Origin: DYKG01 sp964596185
GTDB taxonomy: Bacteria; Muiribacteriota; Ozemobacteria; Ozemobacterales; Ozemobacteraceae
Assembly (NCBI GenBank): GCA_964596185.1
Contig: CAZQUE010000012.1
Span: forward strand, 1 to 64,000
Direction: 5' to 3'
DNA length: 64,000 nt
Both the position numbers and the translations under genes were made by a program. Numbering within the stretch: the first letter of the stretch is position 1; every line of letters begins with the position of its first letter. This document shows, piece after piece, positions 35,826 through 46,170 of the stretch. The notes below the pieces were generated by a model. That model saw only the letters and a list, made by a program, of their open reading frames with translations. It made no database searches and was not told where the DNA came from.

Positions 35826-36494
35826 TCAATTTCGGCTGATAATATTTTTGATTGCCAGGTTCAGCTTGCTTAAAGACGGGGATACGGCTTGCATATCGCC
35901 TCCCTGGCTGGGAAGAACTATGCCGAGCTTCTCTGCTTCAGCTGCTCTTGAAGCCCCTCTGGATTGCATTCTGGCAAGTGTTTTTGCAAACGGAGAAGAG
36001 GAGGTGGTGGTGACTACTTCCTGACTCTCGGGTTCTTTAATTTCTTGTTTTTGAGCTTTTACCTGGGTAACGATCGGAGCCGGCGTAGTTTTCTGTTGGC
36101 TTCGAACTATGACTTTCTGCGATGTTTTCTTGTAAGGATCGGGTGTGTCGCGGTTTTCTTTTTTCTCATTCGGATCAGTTTTCCAGCTCATGGAAAACTT
36201 TTCTTCTTTTAGTTCAACCGAGCCAGTATTGTTTTGCTCTGTCAGAGATGGCGACTGCTCAACGATGATCTTTTGTGCAGCCTTTTCTGGGGTTTTTGTA
36301 GGCGGGAGTGGTTCTGGTGGCTCAACAATAGCTACTTTTTCGGATCCGGAATTTTCAACAAAATAGCTAATTGAATTTCTGGGCACTTTATAAGTTTGAT
36401 TCTCTGCAAAAAGACTGTAAGGAAACATTATGCAAAAAAGGACATACACGAGTATAAGGCTTCGCAGTCGGCGAGATTTATGTAAAGACTTCAT
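35826..36494 (-). CDS. Secreted, largely disordered protein of unknown function
   Basis: I do not recognise this 222-aa protein. An N-terminal Arg/Lys-rich start and a hydrophobic segment to residue 30 (A-E-N) form a signal peptide. The middle is rich in Pro, Lys, Thr and Glu and probably disordered. The last 60 residues are helical (A-K-T-L-A-R-M-Q-S-R-G-A-S-R). It is downstream of the TPR operon but separated from it by a strong terminator and has its own promoter near 36547-36576. Confidence 0.5.
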   Translation of the reverse strand: MKSLHKSRRLRSLILVYVLFCIMFPYSLFAENQTYKVPRNSISYFVENSGSEKVAIVEPPEPLPPTKTPEKAAQKIIVEQSPSLTEQNNTGSVELKEEKFSMSWKTDPNEKKENRDTPDPYKKTSQKVIVRSQQKTTPAPIVTQVKAQKQEIKEPESQEVVTTTSSSPFAKTLARMQSRGASRAAEAEKLGIVLPSQGGDMQAVSPSLSKLNLAIKNIISRN

Positions 36495-36546
36495 AATTTT
36501 TTGGCTCTCTTGTTAATTCGGTTTTAGCCCTCATCAGGCCTCAAAC

Positions 36547-36576
36547 AGAATAACTTGCTGACAAGCTCAAAGTCAA
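36547..36576 (-). promoter_or_regulatory. Promoter of the small secreted-protein gene
   Basis: On the minus strand: TTGACT (36576-36571), 18-bp spacer, TATTCT (36552-36547), about 52 nt before ATG 36494. Confidence 0.45.
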
Positions 36577-36593
36577 TTTACCTAAGAAAACAT

Positions 36594-36643
36594 CAAAAAA
36601 AAAGCGCCACAAATCTATCACAAGTTTGATAGATTTGTGGCGC
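36594..36643 (-). terminator. Strong terminator at the end of the uppP-ftsK-TPR operon
   Basis: A perfect 17-bp stem (36604-36620 with 36627-36643) has a 6-nt loop and is flanked by A-runs on one side and T-runs on the other, so it may act in both directions. It lies 11 nt after the stop of the last TPR gene. Confidence 0.93.
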
Positions 36644-36654
36644 TTTTTTTTAAT

Positions 36655-39600
36655 TCAGACTTCGCCGCGAGAACGCTCGATATGAACCAGAGAGCGCTTG
36701 GCATCATTCGCCAGCGGTCCGGTTGGATCAAGCTCAATAACTTTGTTGTATTCCTCGCTCGCTCGATCATACATGTTTTTAACACGATAAATACTTGCCA
36801 GTCTAAAGTGAGCTTCAATATAATTGGGATCAAGTTGTATGGCCTTGCGGTATTCCTGCATTGCTTCGTTTTTCATGTTTACATCATAATTTTCGTTGTA
36901 AGCTTCGCCCAGCTCATAGTGGGCTCGGGCATTATTATCATCGACCTTCAGTGCTTTTTTGCAGATAGCAATTGCTTCGTCATACATGCGTTTTCCACTT
37001 ATCGATTGCTTGCTGTAAACAATTTTCAGACCCCAATACGGCCACAAGTTGTTGGGGTCGCAGCTGTTGGCTAGTTTGAAATAATAAACAGCTTTTTGTT
37101 GCTCCTCTTCGGTGGGAGTAAACCCAGTGCCAAGGGTTATGTAGGCATAGCCCAGGCTGAAATTGGCCATGGTTTCTTTGGGGTTGGACTCTGCTCTGGC
37201 GTGATAATCCTTTAGCAAAGCAGCAAGTTGTTTTTCTTTATCTTCGTTTTTGCTATGCATTTCCTTGTAGATATCGATCAACTTCATATGGTAATCACCG
37301 TTGTTAGGCTGAAGTTCCAGGAGTTGGCGTATCTCAGACAAGGCTTCCTCATATCGTTGCTGGGCAAGATAAAGTTCCGAGAGCTTGGTGTGTACATAAA
37401 TGCTTTCGGGATCCTTTTCAAGAATGGCCTTGTAAGTTTGTTCTACTTCGGCAATGAGATTGCGGCGGAAATAAACTTTTGCCAGTTCCGTCATCGCAAA
37501 AACATTCCCCTGGTCGAGCTCAAGCACTTTTTGGAAGCATTCGATCGACTGGGTAATGGCACTCTCTTCGTCAATTGAATTATCAAGGCCTTTGGAAACA
37601 AACAAGCCCAGTTCGAGCCAGTCGCAAGGGTTAGAGCCTTGCGTTACCGCCTGACGTATTTCAGAGTTCATATCTGAAAGTTCTTCTGGCGATGAGAAAT
37701 TGTTCAAAGCTTTGAATTTCAGTTGAGTGATAAGGTTTATGCGGATGTCGACATCGTTGGGGAAGTATTGCTTGGCCAGTTTAAGAGATTCGACCGCTTC
37801 GACAATCTTTCCTTTTCTGATGTTCAAATCGCCAAGGCGCACGGCAATATCTTTGTATTTGGCGGTTTTGTCCAGATCCAGAGCCTGTTCATATTCAAAA
37901 GAAGCTTCGTCAAACATGTTTTTTGATTCGTAAAGCAGTCCAAGTTTGTATCTGGCATCGAGATTATGATTATCTAGATCAATAATGCTGTCATAGTGCA
38001 TGATTGCAGTGTCGATGTCACCTTCTTTTTCTGCTTCTTCAGCTTTTGCAAAGGCTTCGTCGATTTCCTGGGATCTTTGAGAGGCAGAAAGGTTGGCAAA
38101 GAAATCTGTAGCTGTCGAGTTTCCTGCATCAAGATCAAGAACCTTTTGAAACCACACTCTGGCTGTTTCAAGATCGCCCTTTTCTCGATAGAGAATTCCA
38201 AGTTGCAGTACTGGCTCAAGCTCATTTGGAACAACCTGGTTCGCAGCTTCAAATTTCTCTATCGCTTCGTCGACCCAGCCTTTTTCCTGGAAAATCTGCC
38301 CAAGCATGAATAAACCATGGAAATGGGTGGGATGCATGCCTAGAAGCTCTTGAAGCTCTATCGAAGCTTCGTCGGGTTGTTCGGTTTTGAGGAAAATTTG
38401 TGCCAGAGAAATGTATACTTCAGCCTGTTCGGGATCAATTTCTTTTGCTTTCTGGATTGAATTCAGCGCCGTGTCATATTGTTCAAGGCTTATCTGCAGA
38501 TTTCCCAGTTCATACCAGGCGACCTGGTTATTGGGCTGAATTTCGATTACCTTTTCATATTCCATGATGGCGTTTTTGAACATTCCACGTTCGCTGAAAA
38601 TTCTCGCCTGTTTAATGCCTTCTTCTGCCTGGGCACCAGTTTTCACGTTCATTAAAGCATTCTGGTATTCTTTTGCTTTCGCGTGTAATGGATCAAGCTG
38701 AAGAACCGCATTGAACTCTCTAAGTGAATTATCCACCTGGTTAAGCTCATAAAGAGCAGAGCCGTAAGCAAACCTTGCATCGATACATTTTTCGTCAATT
38801 TTAATCGCATGTTTGAGTTCATTCAATCCGTTTTCAATCATGCTGTTATCATTGTATGCCTTACCCATGTTCAAATAAATCTTGCCAAGTTCGACATGGG
38901 CAACAGGATTATCGGGAAATTCGGCTACGATGTCTTTAAATGCCATGGTTGCCTGATCGATCATATTGCTGATCGAATAAATCTTGCCAAGCTGAACTCT
39001 TGCTTCAACATTACCAGGGTTCTGAGTAATGATGTTTTTTAGCTCCAAGATTGCCATTTCGTGGTCGCCTGCTCCGGCGTAGGCTTCGGAAATCATTGCT
39101 GCAATAGTGGTGTTATCAGGATTCATTTGTCTGGCTTCCTGAAGGATTTCTATGACTTTTGCGAATTCCTGACAGCTAAGATAGATGTTACCGATTTCCA
39201 AGGTAATATTTAGTTCCTGCGGAGCTACCATTCTTGCCTGGCTAAGAATCTCAAGAGCTTCATTGAACATCTTTTGACTCTGGTAAATTTTGGAAATCTT
39301 CAAATACAAATCAATGTTTTCAGGGGTTTTTTGGCGCAAGGCTTCAAGTTCATTGAGAGCTTCCTGATGCAAATTCTGCACGAGAAAAATGTCAATGAGC
39401 CGTTTGGTAACTTCTTCTGAGCCACCTGAGGCTTCTCGAGCCTGTTCAAGGTAACCAAGACCTTCTTCACGGTTGCCGTTTTGAATGAGCAGACTTCCGA
39501 GTTCAAGAAGAAGTATTGGTTCTGAAGCTCCAAGATTAATAGCTTGTTTGATCGAAGAAATCTGGTCATGGGTTCGACCAAGCTTTTTGAAAATTTCTCC

Positions 39601-41262
39601 CAGGCCAATATGAGCCTCAAGGTTGTCAGGGTTTCTGGAGATTATTGCCTGATAGGAACGAATGGCCTCATCATGCATATTTCTTTGCTTGTAGATTTCG
39701 ACAAGAGTTGCATGTGGAGCAATGTCTTCAGGGTTAAGTTGTATAGCCTGTTGCAATGAAGTTACGGCTTCGTTGATAAAACCAAGCCGCATGTAGATGT
39801 CGCCTAATTTGCTCAGCCATTCTGCCGAAGGGCTTATCTGATTCAGGCGCACCAGAGTGTTGATTGCTTCGCGCTCCTTGCCTGCTTTAATCTGTAGATC
39901 CTGTAGATCTGAGAGCAATTCTATATTGGAATGATCAGTTTCGAGAAGGGTTTGAATTGCTTCAATTTCTTCGTTGATCATACCCTTGCTGCGGTAAATC
40001 ATTCGCAGCTCCCCTTTGATGTCAGACCTGGTCGGATCAAGCTCCAGCACTCTTGCATAGTATGAGTTGGCTTCTTCGATCAGCCCTTTTTCTGCGGAGG
40101 CTCGGGCCATTATCAGCGCCAGGTCGGCGTCGTCAGGCTGACTTATGCTGAGAGCTTCAAGGGCTTCATAGCAGCTTAATGGATCCCCTCCAGCCTGGAC
40201 AATTGCATACAATTGTTCAAGAATCTCATAATCTTCAGGATTTGCTTCAAGTGCGTTTAGATAACTTTTTATCGCTTTTTCGAGCTCGCCGCTCGCGGCA
40301 TATGAAGCAGCAAGGCTTTTCATTACCTCAAATGATGAGGTGTCCTGCTCGGCAATAGCTTCATATTCTTTTACCTGAAGCTCATATTCGCCTTTTTCTC
40401 CGTAAAGACTTGCCAGTTCGTATCTTATTTCCAGCCAATCAGGCTTTAATTGTCTGATTTGCTCAAACTCCAGTAGGGCTTCGTCATTCATGCCAAGGCG
40501 CTGAAAGAGTTTTCCGCAACGGTAATATAACTCAACATTGTTTTGGTCAAGTTCTTTAACCGCCTGGTATTTTTCCAGGGCTTCTTCAAGCTTGCCTCTG
40601 GCTTCAAGATCTTTGCCGATTCTAAAATGGACTTCTGAGTTGTTTGGATCAAGGTACTCGGCCTTCTTGTATTCCATTATCGAATCATTGTATTGTCCAT
40701 TGAATTCGTATGCTTCGCCAAGCTCGAAATGCAGTTTGGCATTTTCTGGGTCGTTTTCAATGGCTTTCAGGTACATATCGATTGCACCTTGAATGTTGTT
40801 GCGGGTAATATTCAGCCTTGCCAATTCAATAATAGCCTTGGAAAACTTCGGATCCAGGGTAATTGCTCTATTAAAACGCTCTTCAGCTTTTTCGATGGCA
40901 TTGCGTTGCAGATGAAGCTGTCCAAGGTCGAATTGAAGTTCTTTGCTGTCAGGCGCAAGCTCTATGGCCTTTTCATAGATATCAATGGCGCGGCTTGTGT
41001 TTCCACTGGCCAAAAGAAGAGAGCCAAGAGAATTCAAGGCTGCGGCATCTTCAGGCGAAAGCTCGATGATTTTTTCCAGGTTACTTATCGCTTCCTGCTG
41101 CTTGCCAGTTTTTTGTTGGCAATCGGCCAGAAGTTTCAATGCCGGAACAAAGTCCGGTTTTTCCTTCAGGACTTTTTCAAATGTGTTGCTGGCTTTTTCG
41201 TAATTTTCAAGTTCGTAGTATGTCTGCCCTTTTTCCAGAAGGATTTCCCAGCGGTTAATCAT
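36655..41262 (-). CDS. Giant TPR-repeat protein (1535 aa)
   Basis: The protein is almost entirely tetratricopeptide repeats, about 40 by length, each near 34 residues with W/L-G-Y-A-F-P-type spacing (for example A-L-N-S-L-G-S-L-L-L-A-S-G-N and a recurring L-D-P at the turn). There is no signal peptide or membrane helix, so it is probably a cytosolic scaffold. The C-terminal about 170 residues break the regular spacing and hold a W-P-Y-W-G-L-K motif also found in the upstream paralogue. AGGAGA precedes the ATG. It follows the 1615-aa TPR gene by 60 bp and is the last gene before a strong terminator. Partner and function are unknown. Confidence 0.85.
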   Translation of the reverse strand: MINRWEILLEKGQTYYELENYEKASNTFEKVLKEKPDFVPALKLLADCQQKTGKQQEAISNLEKIIELSPEDAAALNSLGSLLLASGNTSRAIDIYEKAIELAPDSKELQFDLGQLHLQRNAIEKAEERFNRAITLDPKFSKAIIELARLNITRNNIQGAIDMYLKAIENDPENAKLHFELGEAYEFNGQYNDSIMEYKKAEYLDPNNSEVHFRIGKDLEARGKLEEALEKYQAVKELDQNNVELYYRCGKLFQRLGMNDEALLEFEQIRQLKPDWLEIRYELASLYGEKGEYELQVKEYEAIAEQDTSSFEVMKSLAASYAASGELEKAIKSYLNALEANPEDYEILEQLYAIVQAGGDPLSCYEALEALSISQPDDADLALIMARASAEKGLIEEANSYYARVLELDPTRSDIKGELRMIYRSKGMINEEIEAIQTLLETDHSNIELLSDLQDLQIKAGKEREAINTLVRLNQISPSAEWLSKLGDIYMRLGFINEAVTSLQQAIQLNPEDIAPHATLVEIYKQRNMHDEAIRSYQAIISRNPDNLEAHIGLGEIFKKLGRTHDQISSIKQAINLGASEPILLLELGSLLIQNGNREEGLGYLEQAREASGGSEEVTKRLIDIFLVQNLHQEALNELEALRQKTPENIDLYLKISKIYQSQKMFNEALEILSQARMVAPQELNITLEIGNIYLSCQEFAKVIEILQEARQMNPDNTTIAAMISEAYAGAGDHEMAILELKNIITQNPGNVEARVQLGKIYSISNMIDQATMAFKDIVAEFPDNPVAHVELGKIYLNMGKAYNDNSMIENGLNELKHAIKIDEKCIDARFAYGSALYELNQVDNSLREFNAVLQLDPLHAKAKEYQNALMNVKTGAQAEEGIKQARIFSERGMFKNAIMEYEKVIEIQPNNQVAWYELGNLQISLEQYDTALNSIQKAKEIDPEQAEVYISLAQIFLKTEQPDEASIELQELLGMHPTHFHGLFMLGQIFQEKGWVDEAIEKFEAANQVVPNELEPVLQLGILYREKGDLETARVWFQKVLDLDAGNSTATDFFANLSASQRSQEIDEAFAKAEEAEKEGDIDTAIMHYDSIIDLDNHNLDARYKLGLLYESKNMFDEASFEYEQALDLDKTAKYKDIAVRLGDLNIRKGKIVEAVESLKLAKQYFPNDVDIRINLITQLKFKALNNFSSPEELSDMNSEIRQAVTQGSNPCDWLELGLFVSKGLDNSIDEESAITQSIECFQKVLELDQGNVFAMTELAKVYFRRNLIAEVEQTYKAILEKDPESIYVHTKLSELYLAQQRYEEALSEIRQLLELQPNNGDYHMKLIDIYKEMHSKNEDKEKQLAALLKDYHARAESNPKETMANFSLGYAYITLGTGFTPTEEEQQKAVYYFKLANSCDPNNLWPYWGLKIVYSKQSISGKRMYDEAIAICKKALKVDDNNARAHYELGEAYNENYDVNMKNEAMQEYRKAIQLDPNYIEAHFRLASIYRVKNMYDRASEEYNKVIELDPTGPLANDAKRSLVHIERSRGEV

Positions 41263-41322
41263 TAAGCTGTCTCCTTAGCTGCTTATCAGTTTCTATTTTT
41301 ACTTTCTGATTGAGGAAAAGCA

Positions 41323-44300
41323 TCAGTCTTCCTCTTCTTCTTCCATTAATTGATCGGCTTTCTCAAATGCTTTTACAGCTTCTTCATTGCGTCCAAGGCC
41401 TCTGTAGACCTTTCCAAGCAGGAAGTATACATCGTAGCCGGCTTCATCGAGCTCGGCAGCCTTTTTCAGCTCTGTGAGAGCTTCTTCGTATGCTTCTTTT
41501 TCAAGATAATCCGCGCCAACCTTGAGCAGGATCTCATAATTTTCGTCAAGCTGGTTCTTTGCCTGTCTGAAGGCATCAGCAGCCCGTTCTCTGTTGTTAA
41601 GGCCTTCGAATGCTTTGCCCAGACAGAAGAAAGCTTCGCCATTTTCTGGCGTGATCTGGGTCGCTTTTTCCAGGCTATCTGCTGCTTCTGCCAGCATACC
41701 ATTGTCCAGATAAAGCTTGCCCAGTTCAAAATACACTTCTGAATGATTAGAATCAAGATTTATTACTTTCTTGAATTCATCAATGGCTTCGCTGACTTTC
41801 AAAAGCTTGTAATAGGCCTTGCCCAGTTCAAAGTGAGCTCTGCTGTTGGTCGGATAACGATTGATCGCTTTCTTGTAAAGCTTGACCATCTTGTCGTAAT
41901 TTTGATTTTCCCAGAAAATGCTGCCTAGAGCATAGATGCATTCAATGAGATTTTCATTTAGGTTTAGAGCCTGTTCATAATTGCTGGCCGCTTCACTTTG
42001 ATTACCCTGATGACGATAGGCTTCGCCAAGCTCGAAAAAGAACAGGGCGTTTTTGGGGGCTGCTTCAACGGCCTTTGAATATAGCTCTATCATGCCGGCA
42101 TAGTTCTCTGTCTGCTTGTATTTTGCGCCGAGTCGGTAAATGATGTTTAAGTCGCCCGGTCGATATTCAAGAGCCCTTTCAAAGGCGTTTATGGCCCCTT
42201 TGGAATCATCGAGGTTTTCGCAAGCCTCTCCAAGTTCTTTGTAGACCTGGTAATTATCAGCCTCAAGCTCAATAGCTTTTTCAAACAGTTCCTTGGCTTT
42301 TCCCCATTCTTCAAAGGCAGCATGGATTGCACCAAGCTTCTGATATACATCAACGTAGTCTTCCTGTAACTCGAGGGCTGTTGTGAACATCTGCATCGAA
42401 TCCTGAAGCTCATTGCGTTGATAGAAAATGTCTCCCAGTTCATAGTAGATGACTGCATTTTCGTGGTCAAGATGAATGGATTTTCTGAATTCATCAATCG
42501 CTTCATCGATTTTGCCAATGTCGCGCAAGTGACGCCCCAATTCAAGGTGCGCTCTTTTGTGCTCAGGTGCAAGGCCAATAACAGTTTTGAATTCGCTGAT
42601 AGCGTTGTCGTTCTGTCCCTGGGTTGAATAAATGATACCCAGTTCGAAATGGGCTGAAGAATTGCGTGGATCAAGCTGAATTACCTTGCGGTATGCTTCA
42701 ACTGCTTCATCGATAATTCCCTGGCTCGCATAGGCTTTTGCAAGTTCAATATTAACCAGAATATTTTCTGGTTCATATCGCAGCGCTTCTTTGAATTCGC
42801 CGATTGCTTTATCAACGCGTCCCTTGTTGATGTATGCCATAGCCAGTTCTCGATGCGGAATCGGATTACTGCCATCGAGGTCGATAGCTCTGGAAAATTT
42901 GTCGATGGCGAAGTCGAGATTGCCCTGTTTGCGGTGGATCAGGCCTATTTGCGTTACTATTTCTGCGTTGTTGGGTTCATGTTGCAGCGCGGCTTCAAAT
43001 TCACGCAGGGCATCGGTCAGGCGATTGAGGTGATCATAAACTTTACCCAACTCAAGATGAATGATCGAATTCTGCGGGTCTGTCTCGAAGACTCTATTAT
43101 AGAATTTGGCTGCGTCTTCCCATTTTTCCAGTGAAGCGTATATCTTGCCAAGGCGTATCAGGGCGTCGGTTCTTTCTTCGTTTATTTCTGCAACCTTGAG
43201 GTATTCGTCGAGAGCTTTTTCGAGCTGGCCACAATGGTAATAGGTCTCTGCGAGGCGGAAGCGGGCAGAATGATTTTGCGGATCCATCTCTACCAATCTG
43301 CGATAGCAGTTTCCCGCTTCGGGATATTGCTCTGAAATATAGTAAAGATCACCAAGATTTGTCAGTGCTTCAGTTAGTGATGGGTCTATTTCAAGTGCAA
43401 ATTTGAATTCTTCCATTGCTGCGGCAGTTCTTTCAAGATCAAGGAAAACGTTGGCAAGCTCAACATGTGCTTGCGGCGCCTTTGGTCTGATTCTAATCGC
43501 ATTACGGTAAGAATCGACAGATTTGTCGAGTGCATGGTGGTGATGATATATTCTTCCGAGCTCAAGATGTGCCTCAAAAATATCCGGACGGATATCGACG
43601 ACGGTGTGTAGAGCATCCAAGGCTTTATCGTGAAGATCGCGAATGATATAAATCTTGGCCAGGGCCATCTGTGCTTCAACGTGATCAGGTTTGATTGCGA
43701 CGACTTTTCGATATTCGTCTTCAGCTTTATATATTTGATTGGTTGCTTCGTACAGGTGGGCGAGACATTCGTGGGCCTGAAGATTTTCAGGAGCTATTTC
43801 AATGGCTCTCAGATATTCATCTTCGGCGTCATTATGCCTGTCAAGCATTTCAAGAGTTTTTGCATATTCAATGATTGCTTCAACGTAGTTTGCATCTTGA
43901 TCAAGAATCTTTTCAAGTATACTGCAGGCTTCTGTCCAATTTGATGTGTCGATGTAGAGTTTTGCCAGATCAAACTGAACCCGGCTCGGATTTTCGGAAA
44001 GGCTTATGGCCTGATTGAATTCTTCGATTGCCTGTTGAAATTTATTGCCACGATGGAAGATTCTGCCCAGATAATAATGGGATTCAACATTGTTCTGGTC
44101 AAGCTCTATTACTCGGCTGAAGCGTATTTTAGCGATTTCGTCCTGATGCTCGTCAAAACAAATCTGGCCGATTGCGAAATGGGCTTCGGTGTAGTCTATG
44201 TCTAACTCAATTGCTTTTCTGAGGTTTGCGAGAGCTTTTTCGTTCTCGTTGATTGCTTTGTAAACCTTCCCGAGTTCATAATATCCCTGGGCAAAATTCG

Positions 44301-46170
44301 GATTGATCTGAATCACTTTTTGATAGAGTCTTATCGATTCTTCTGGTCGGTTTTCAGCAAACCTTATTTCGGCCATGTTAAGATAGGCGGGAATATAGGT
44401 TTTGTCTTTTTCGGAAGCCTCTTCAAAACATTCGTAGGCTTTTTCAAGATTACCCATTTGACTATAGACGTCACCCGATTCGAAATAGGCGCGCGGGTCT
44501 TCTGGATCAAGACTGACGACAGATTGGCAAGCCTCAAGGGCGGCCTCAAAAAGCGGTGATGAGTCCTGAAGAGTTGTCAGATAAGAGTTCTTCAGTCCCC
44601 AATATGCCCATTTGAAGTTAGGATCAAGGTTAATCGCCATCTGATAGCCATTGAGGGCTTCTTCGAGTCTTTCCTCCTGCTTTTCTGGAAGAACAGAGGG
44701 TAAGACCTGGCAGGCGTAGGCAAGAGAATAGTGGGCCACTGGATTTTGAAAATCTACCATCGCCGCATTCTTATACTGCTCAATATATCTACTGTAGAGC
44801 GTTTCGGTGTCTTTGCTTTCACTACTGCGAATTTTGTACAAATCGATCTGATTCATTACCGCCAATGGACTGGAGCGATCTATTTCAAGAGCACGCTGGA
44901 AACTTTCAAAGGCGTCGTCATATTGGCGACGCTTGACATAGATTTTACCAAGCTCAATCCAGGCACCAAGAGCGTTTGCTTCTTTGAAGAAGCGAAGTTT
45001 GTTGAAAAGATAGCCTTCCTGGTAGATTTCCTGGGTGCGATTGCGGGAAAGATCTATTACTTCTTTGAATCTGCTGGTGGCCATTTCAACCATGCCCATC
45101 AGCAGATGGATTTTGCCAAGACGATAATGGGCAAAAATATTGGTCGGATTTATTGCCAGGCCTTGATGATAGAAATCTATCGCCTGGTCGTAACTTGCTT
45201 TTTGCTCAAAAATGAAACCGAGTCTAAAATAGGCTGGTGCATAATTGGGATTGATCTTCAGGGCTTTGGAGTAACTTTCCTGAGCCTTCAGTAGCGCGTC
45301 TTCGGCAATCATTGCATGCTCAGCCTGAGATATCAGGTAACATTCACCAAGCTCAAAGCTGATACGTGGATCTTCAGGGGTTTTTGCCAGAGCAGCTTTT
45401 AACTGTTCAATCGCACCATCATAGTTTCCATCATAAATTAGCAGATCTTTAAGGCCAAGGTTAGCCCAGATGTTGGCTGGGTTGATCTCTAATGCTCTTT
45501 CCATGAGAAGTTTGGCCTCTTTCCGCTCTTCAATGAAGGTTTCATTGTCGCGGGAGTGAAGGATCAGCAGAATGTTGCCCATTATGCAGTTTGCCATCGA
45601 TTCGCTTTCGAGCTTGCGCAGCTCTTCACGAAGTTTTTCAATGGTTTGCTTATATCGGGCTTCACGATCGGGCATGTGTGAATGTAGTGCCCGATACTGA
45701 AGAATCAGCCGGATCCATGTTTCTCCATCTTCCGGAGTCTGTTTCAATGCCTGGCGATAAGATGAGATTGCTTCGTCGATAATTCCTTTGATTGAGAAAA
45801 TATCTCCCATCGATTTATGGATGGCAGCATTCTCTGGACCAAGCACCAAAGCTTTTTTGAAATCCAGAAGAGCTTTTTCAAGATCGCCTTTGTTTTTTGC
45901 TATCTCAGCCTGATTAAGGTAAAGTTGTATTCTTTCTGACTTTTCATCTTCAGAAAAGCTGTTAACCCGTTCTTTCATCAGAAGCAGGTCATTGTGTTCA
46001 GCTAATTTTTTCAGAGAATTGAGGTATTCTCGAGAAGCGCTGCCTATTTCAAGGAAAATACACCTTGATTCATCTGCATGGTAGAACATGCACTGCTCTT
46101 GAAGGCATGCACCTTCAAGGCGATTGTCTCCTTTAAGTCTACCCAGAAGGGGGCATATTTCCTTGGTCAT
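41323..46170 (-). CDS. Giant TPR-repeat protein with N-terminal four-Cys motif (1615 aa)
   Basis: About 40 TPR repeats fill the protein from residue about 75. Before them is a short Cys motif: C6, C22, C27 and C37, with C-P-L-L-G and a C-M-F-Y step. The pattern recalls the short CP...C..C.LW...C metal or Fe-S motif seen at the start of many uncharacterised proteins. The protein lacks a signal peptide. Near residue 505 it has a K-W-A-Y-W-G-L-K motif shared with the downstream TPR protein, which suggests paralogy. Its ATG overlaps the ftsK stop by 4 nt, so translation is coupled to the DNA translocase. Function is unknown. Confidence 0.85.
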   Translation of the reverse strand: MTKEICPLLGRLKGDNRLEGACLQEQCMFYHADESRCIFLEIGSASREYLNSLKKLAEHNDLLLMKERVNSFSEDEKSERIQLYLNQAEIAKNKGDLEKALLDFKKALVLGPENAAIHKSMGDIFSIKGIIDEAISSYRQALKQTPEDGETWIRLILQYRALHSHMPDREARYKQTIEKLREELRKLESESMANCIMGNILLILHSRDNETFIEERKEAKLLMERALEINPANIWANLGLKDLLIYDGNYDGAIEQLKAALAKTPEDPRISFELGECYLISQAEHAMIAEDALLKAQESYSKALKINPNYAPAYFRLGFIFEQKASYDQAIDFYHQGLAINPTNIFAHYRLGKIHLLMGMVEMATSRFKEVIDLSRNRTQEIYQEGYLFNKLRFFKEANALGAWIELGKIYVKRRQYDDAFESFQRALEIDRSSPLAVMNQIDLYKIRSSESKDTETLYSRYIEQYKNAAMVDFQNPVAHYSLAYACQVLPSVLPEKQEERLEEALNGYQMAINLDPNFKWAYWGLKNSYLTTLQDSSPLFEAALEACQSVVSLDPEDPRAYFESGDVYSQMGNLEKAYECFEEASEKDKTYIPAYLNMAEIRFAENRPEESIRLYQKVIQINPNFAQGYYELGKVYKAINENEKALANLRKAIELDIDYTEAHFAIGQICFDEHQDEIAKIRFSRVIELDQNNVESHYYLGRIFHRGNKFQQAIEEFNQAISLSENPSRVQFDLAKLYIDTSNWTEACSILEKILDQDANYVEAIIEYAKTLEMLDRHNDAEDEYLRAIEIAPENLQAHECLAHLYEATNQIYKAEDEYRKVVAIKPDHVEAQMALAKIYIIRDLHDKALDALHTVVDIRPDIFEAHLELGRIYHHHHALDKSVDSYRNAIRIRPKAPQAHVELANVFLDLERTAAAMEEFKFALEIDPSLTEALTNLGDLYYISEQYPEAGNCYRRLVEMDPQNHSARFRLAETYYHCGQLEKALDEYLKVAEINEERTDALIRLGKIYASLEKWEDAAKFYNRVFETDPQNSIIHLELGKVYDHLNRLTDALREFEAALQHEPNNAEIVTQIGLIHRKQGNLDFAIDKFSRAIDLDGSNPIPHRELAMAYINKGRVDKAIGEFKEALRYEPENILVNIELAKAYASQGIIDEAVEAYRKVIQLDPRNSSAHFELGIIYSTQGQNDNAISEFKTVIGLAPEHKRAHLELGRHLRDIGKIDEAIDEFRKSIHLDHENAVIYYELGDIFYQRNELQDSMQMFTTALELQEDYVDVYQKLGAIHAAFEEWGKAKELFEKAIELEADNYQVYKELGEACENLDDSKGAINAFERALEYRPGDLNIIYRLGAKYKQTENYAGMIELYSKAVEAAPKNALFFFELGEAYRHQGNQSEAASNYEQALNLNENLIECIYALGSIFWENQNYDKMVKLYKKAINRYPTNSRAHFELGKAYYKLLKVSEAIDEFKKVINLDSNHSEVYFELGKLYLDNGMLAEAADSLEKATQITPENGEAFFCLGKAFEGLNNRERAADAFRQAKNQLDENYEILLKVGADYLEKEAYEEALTELKKAAELDEAGYDVYFLLGKVYRGLGRNEEAVKAFEKADQLMEEEEED

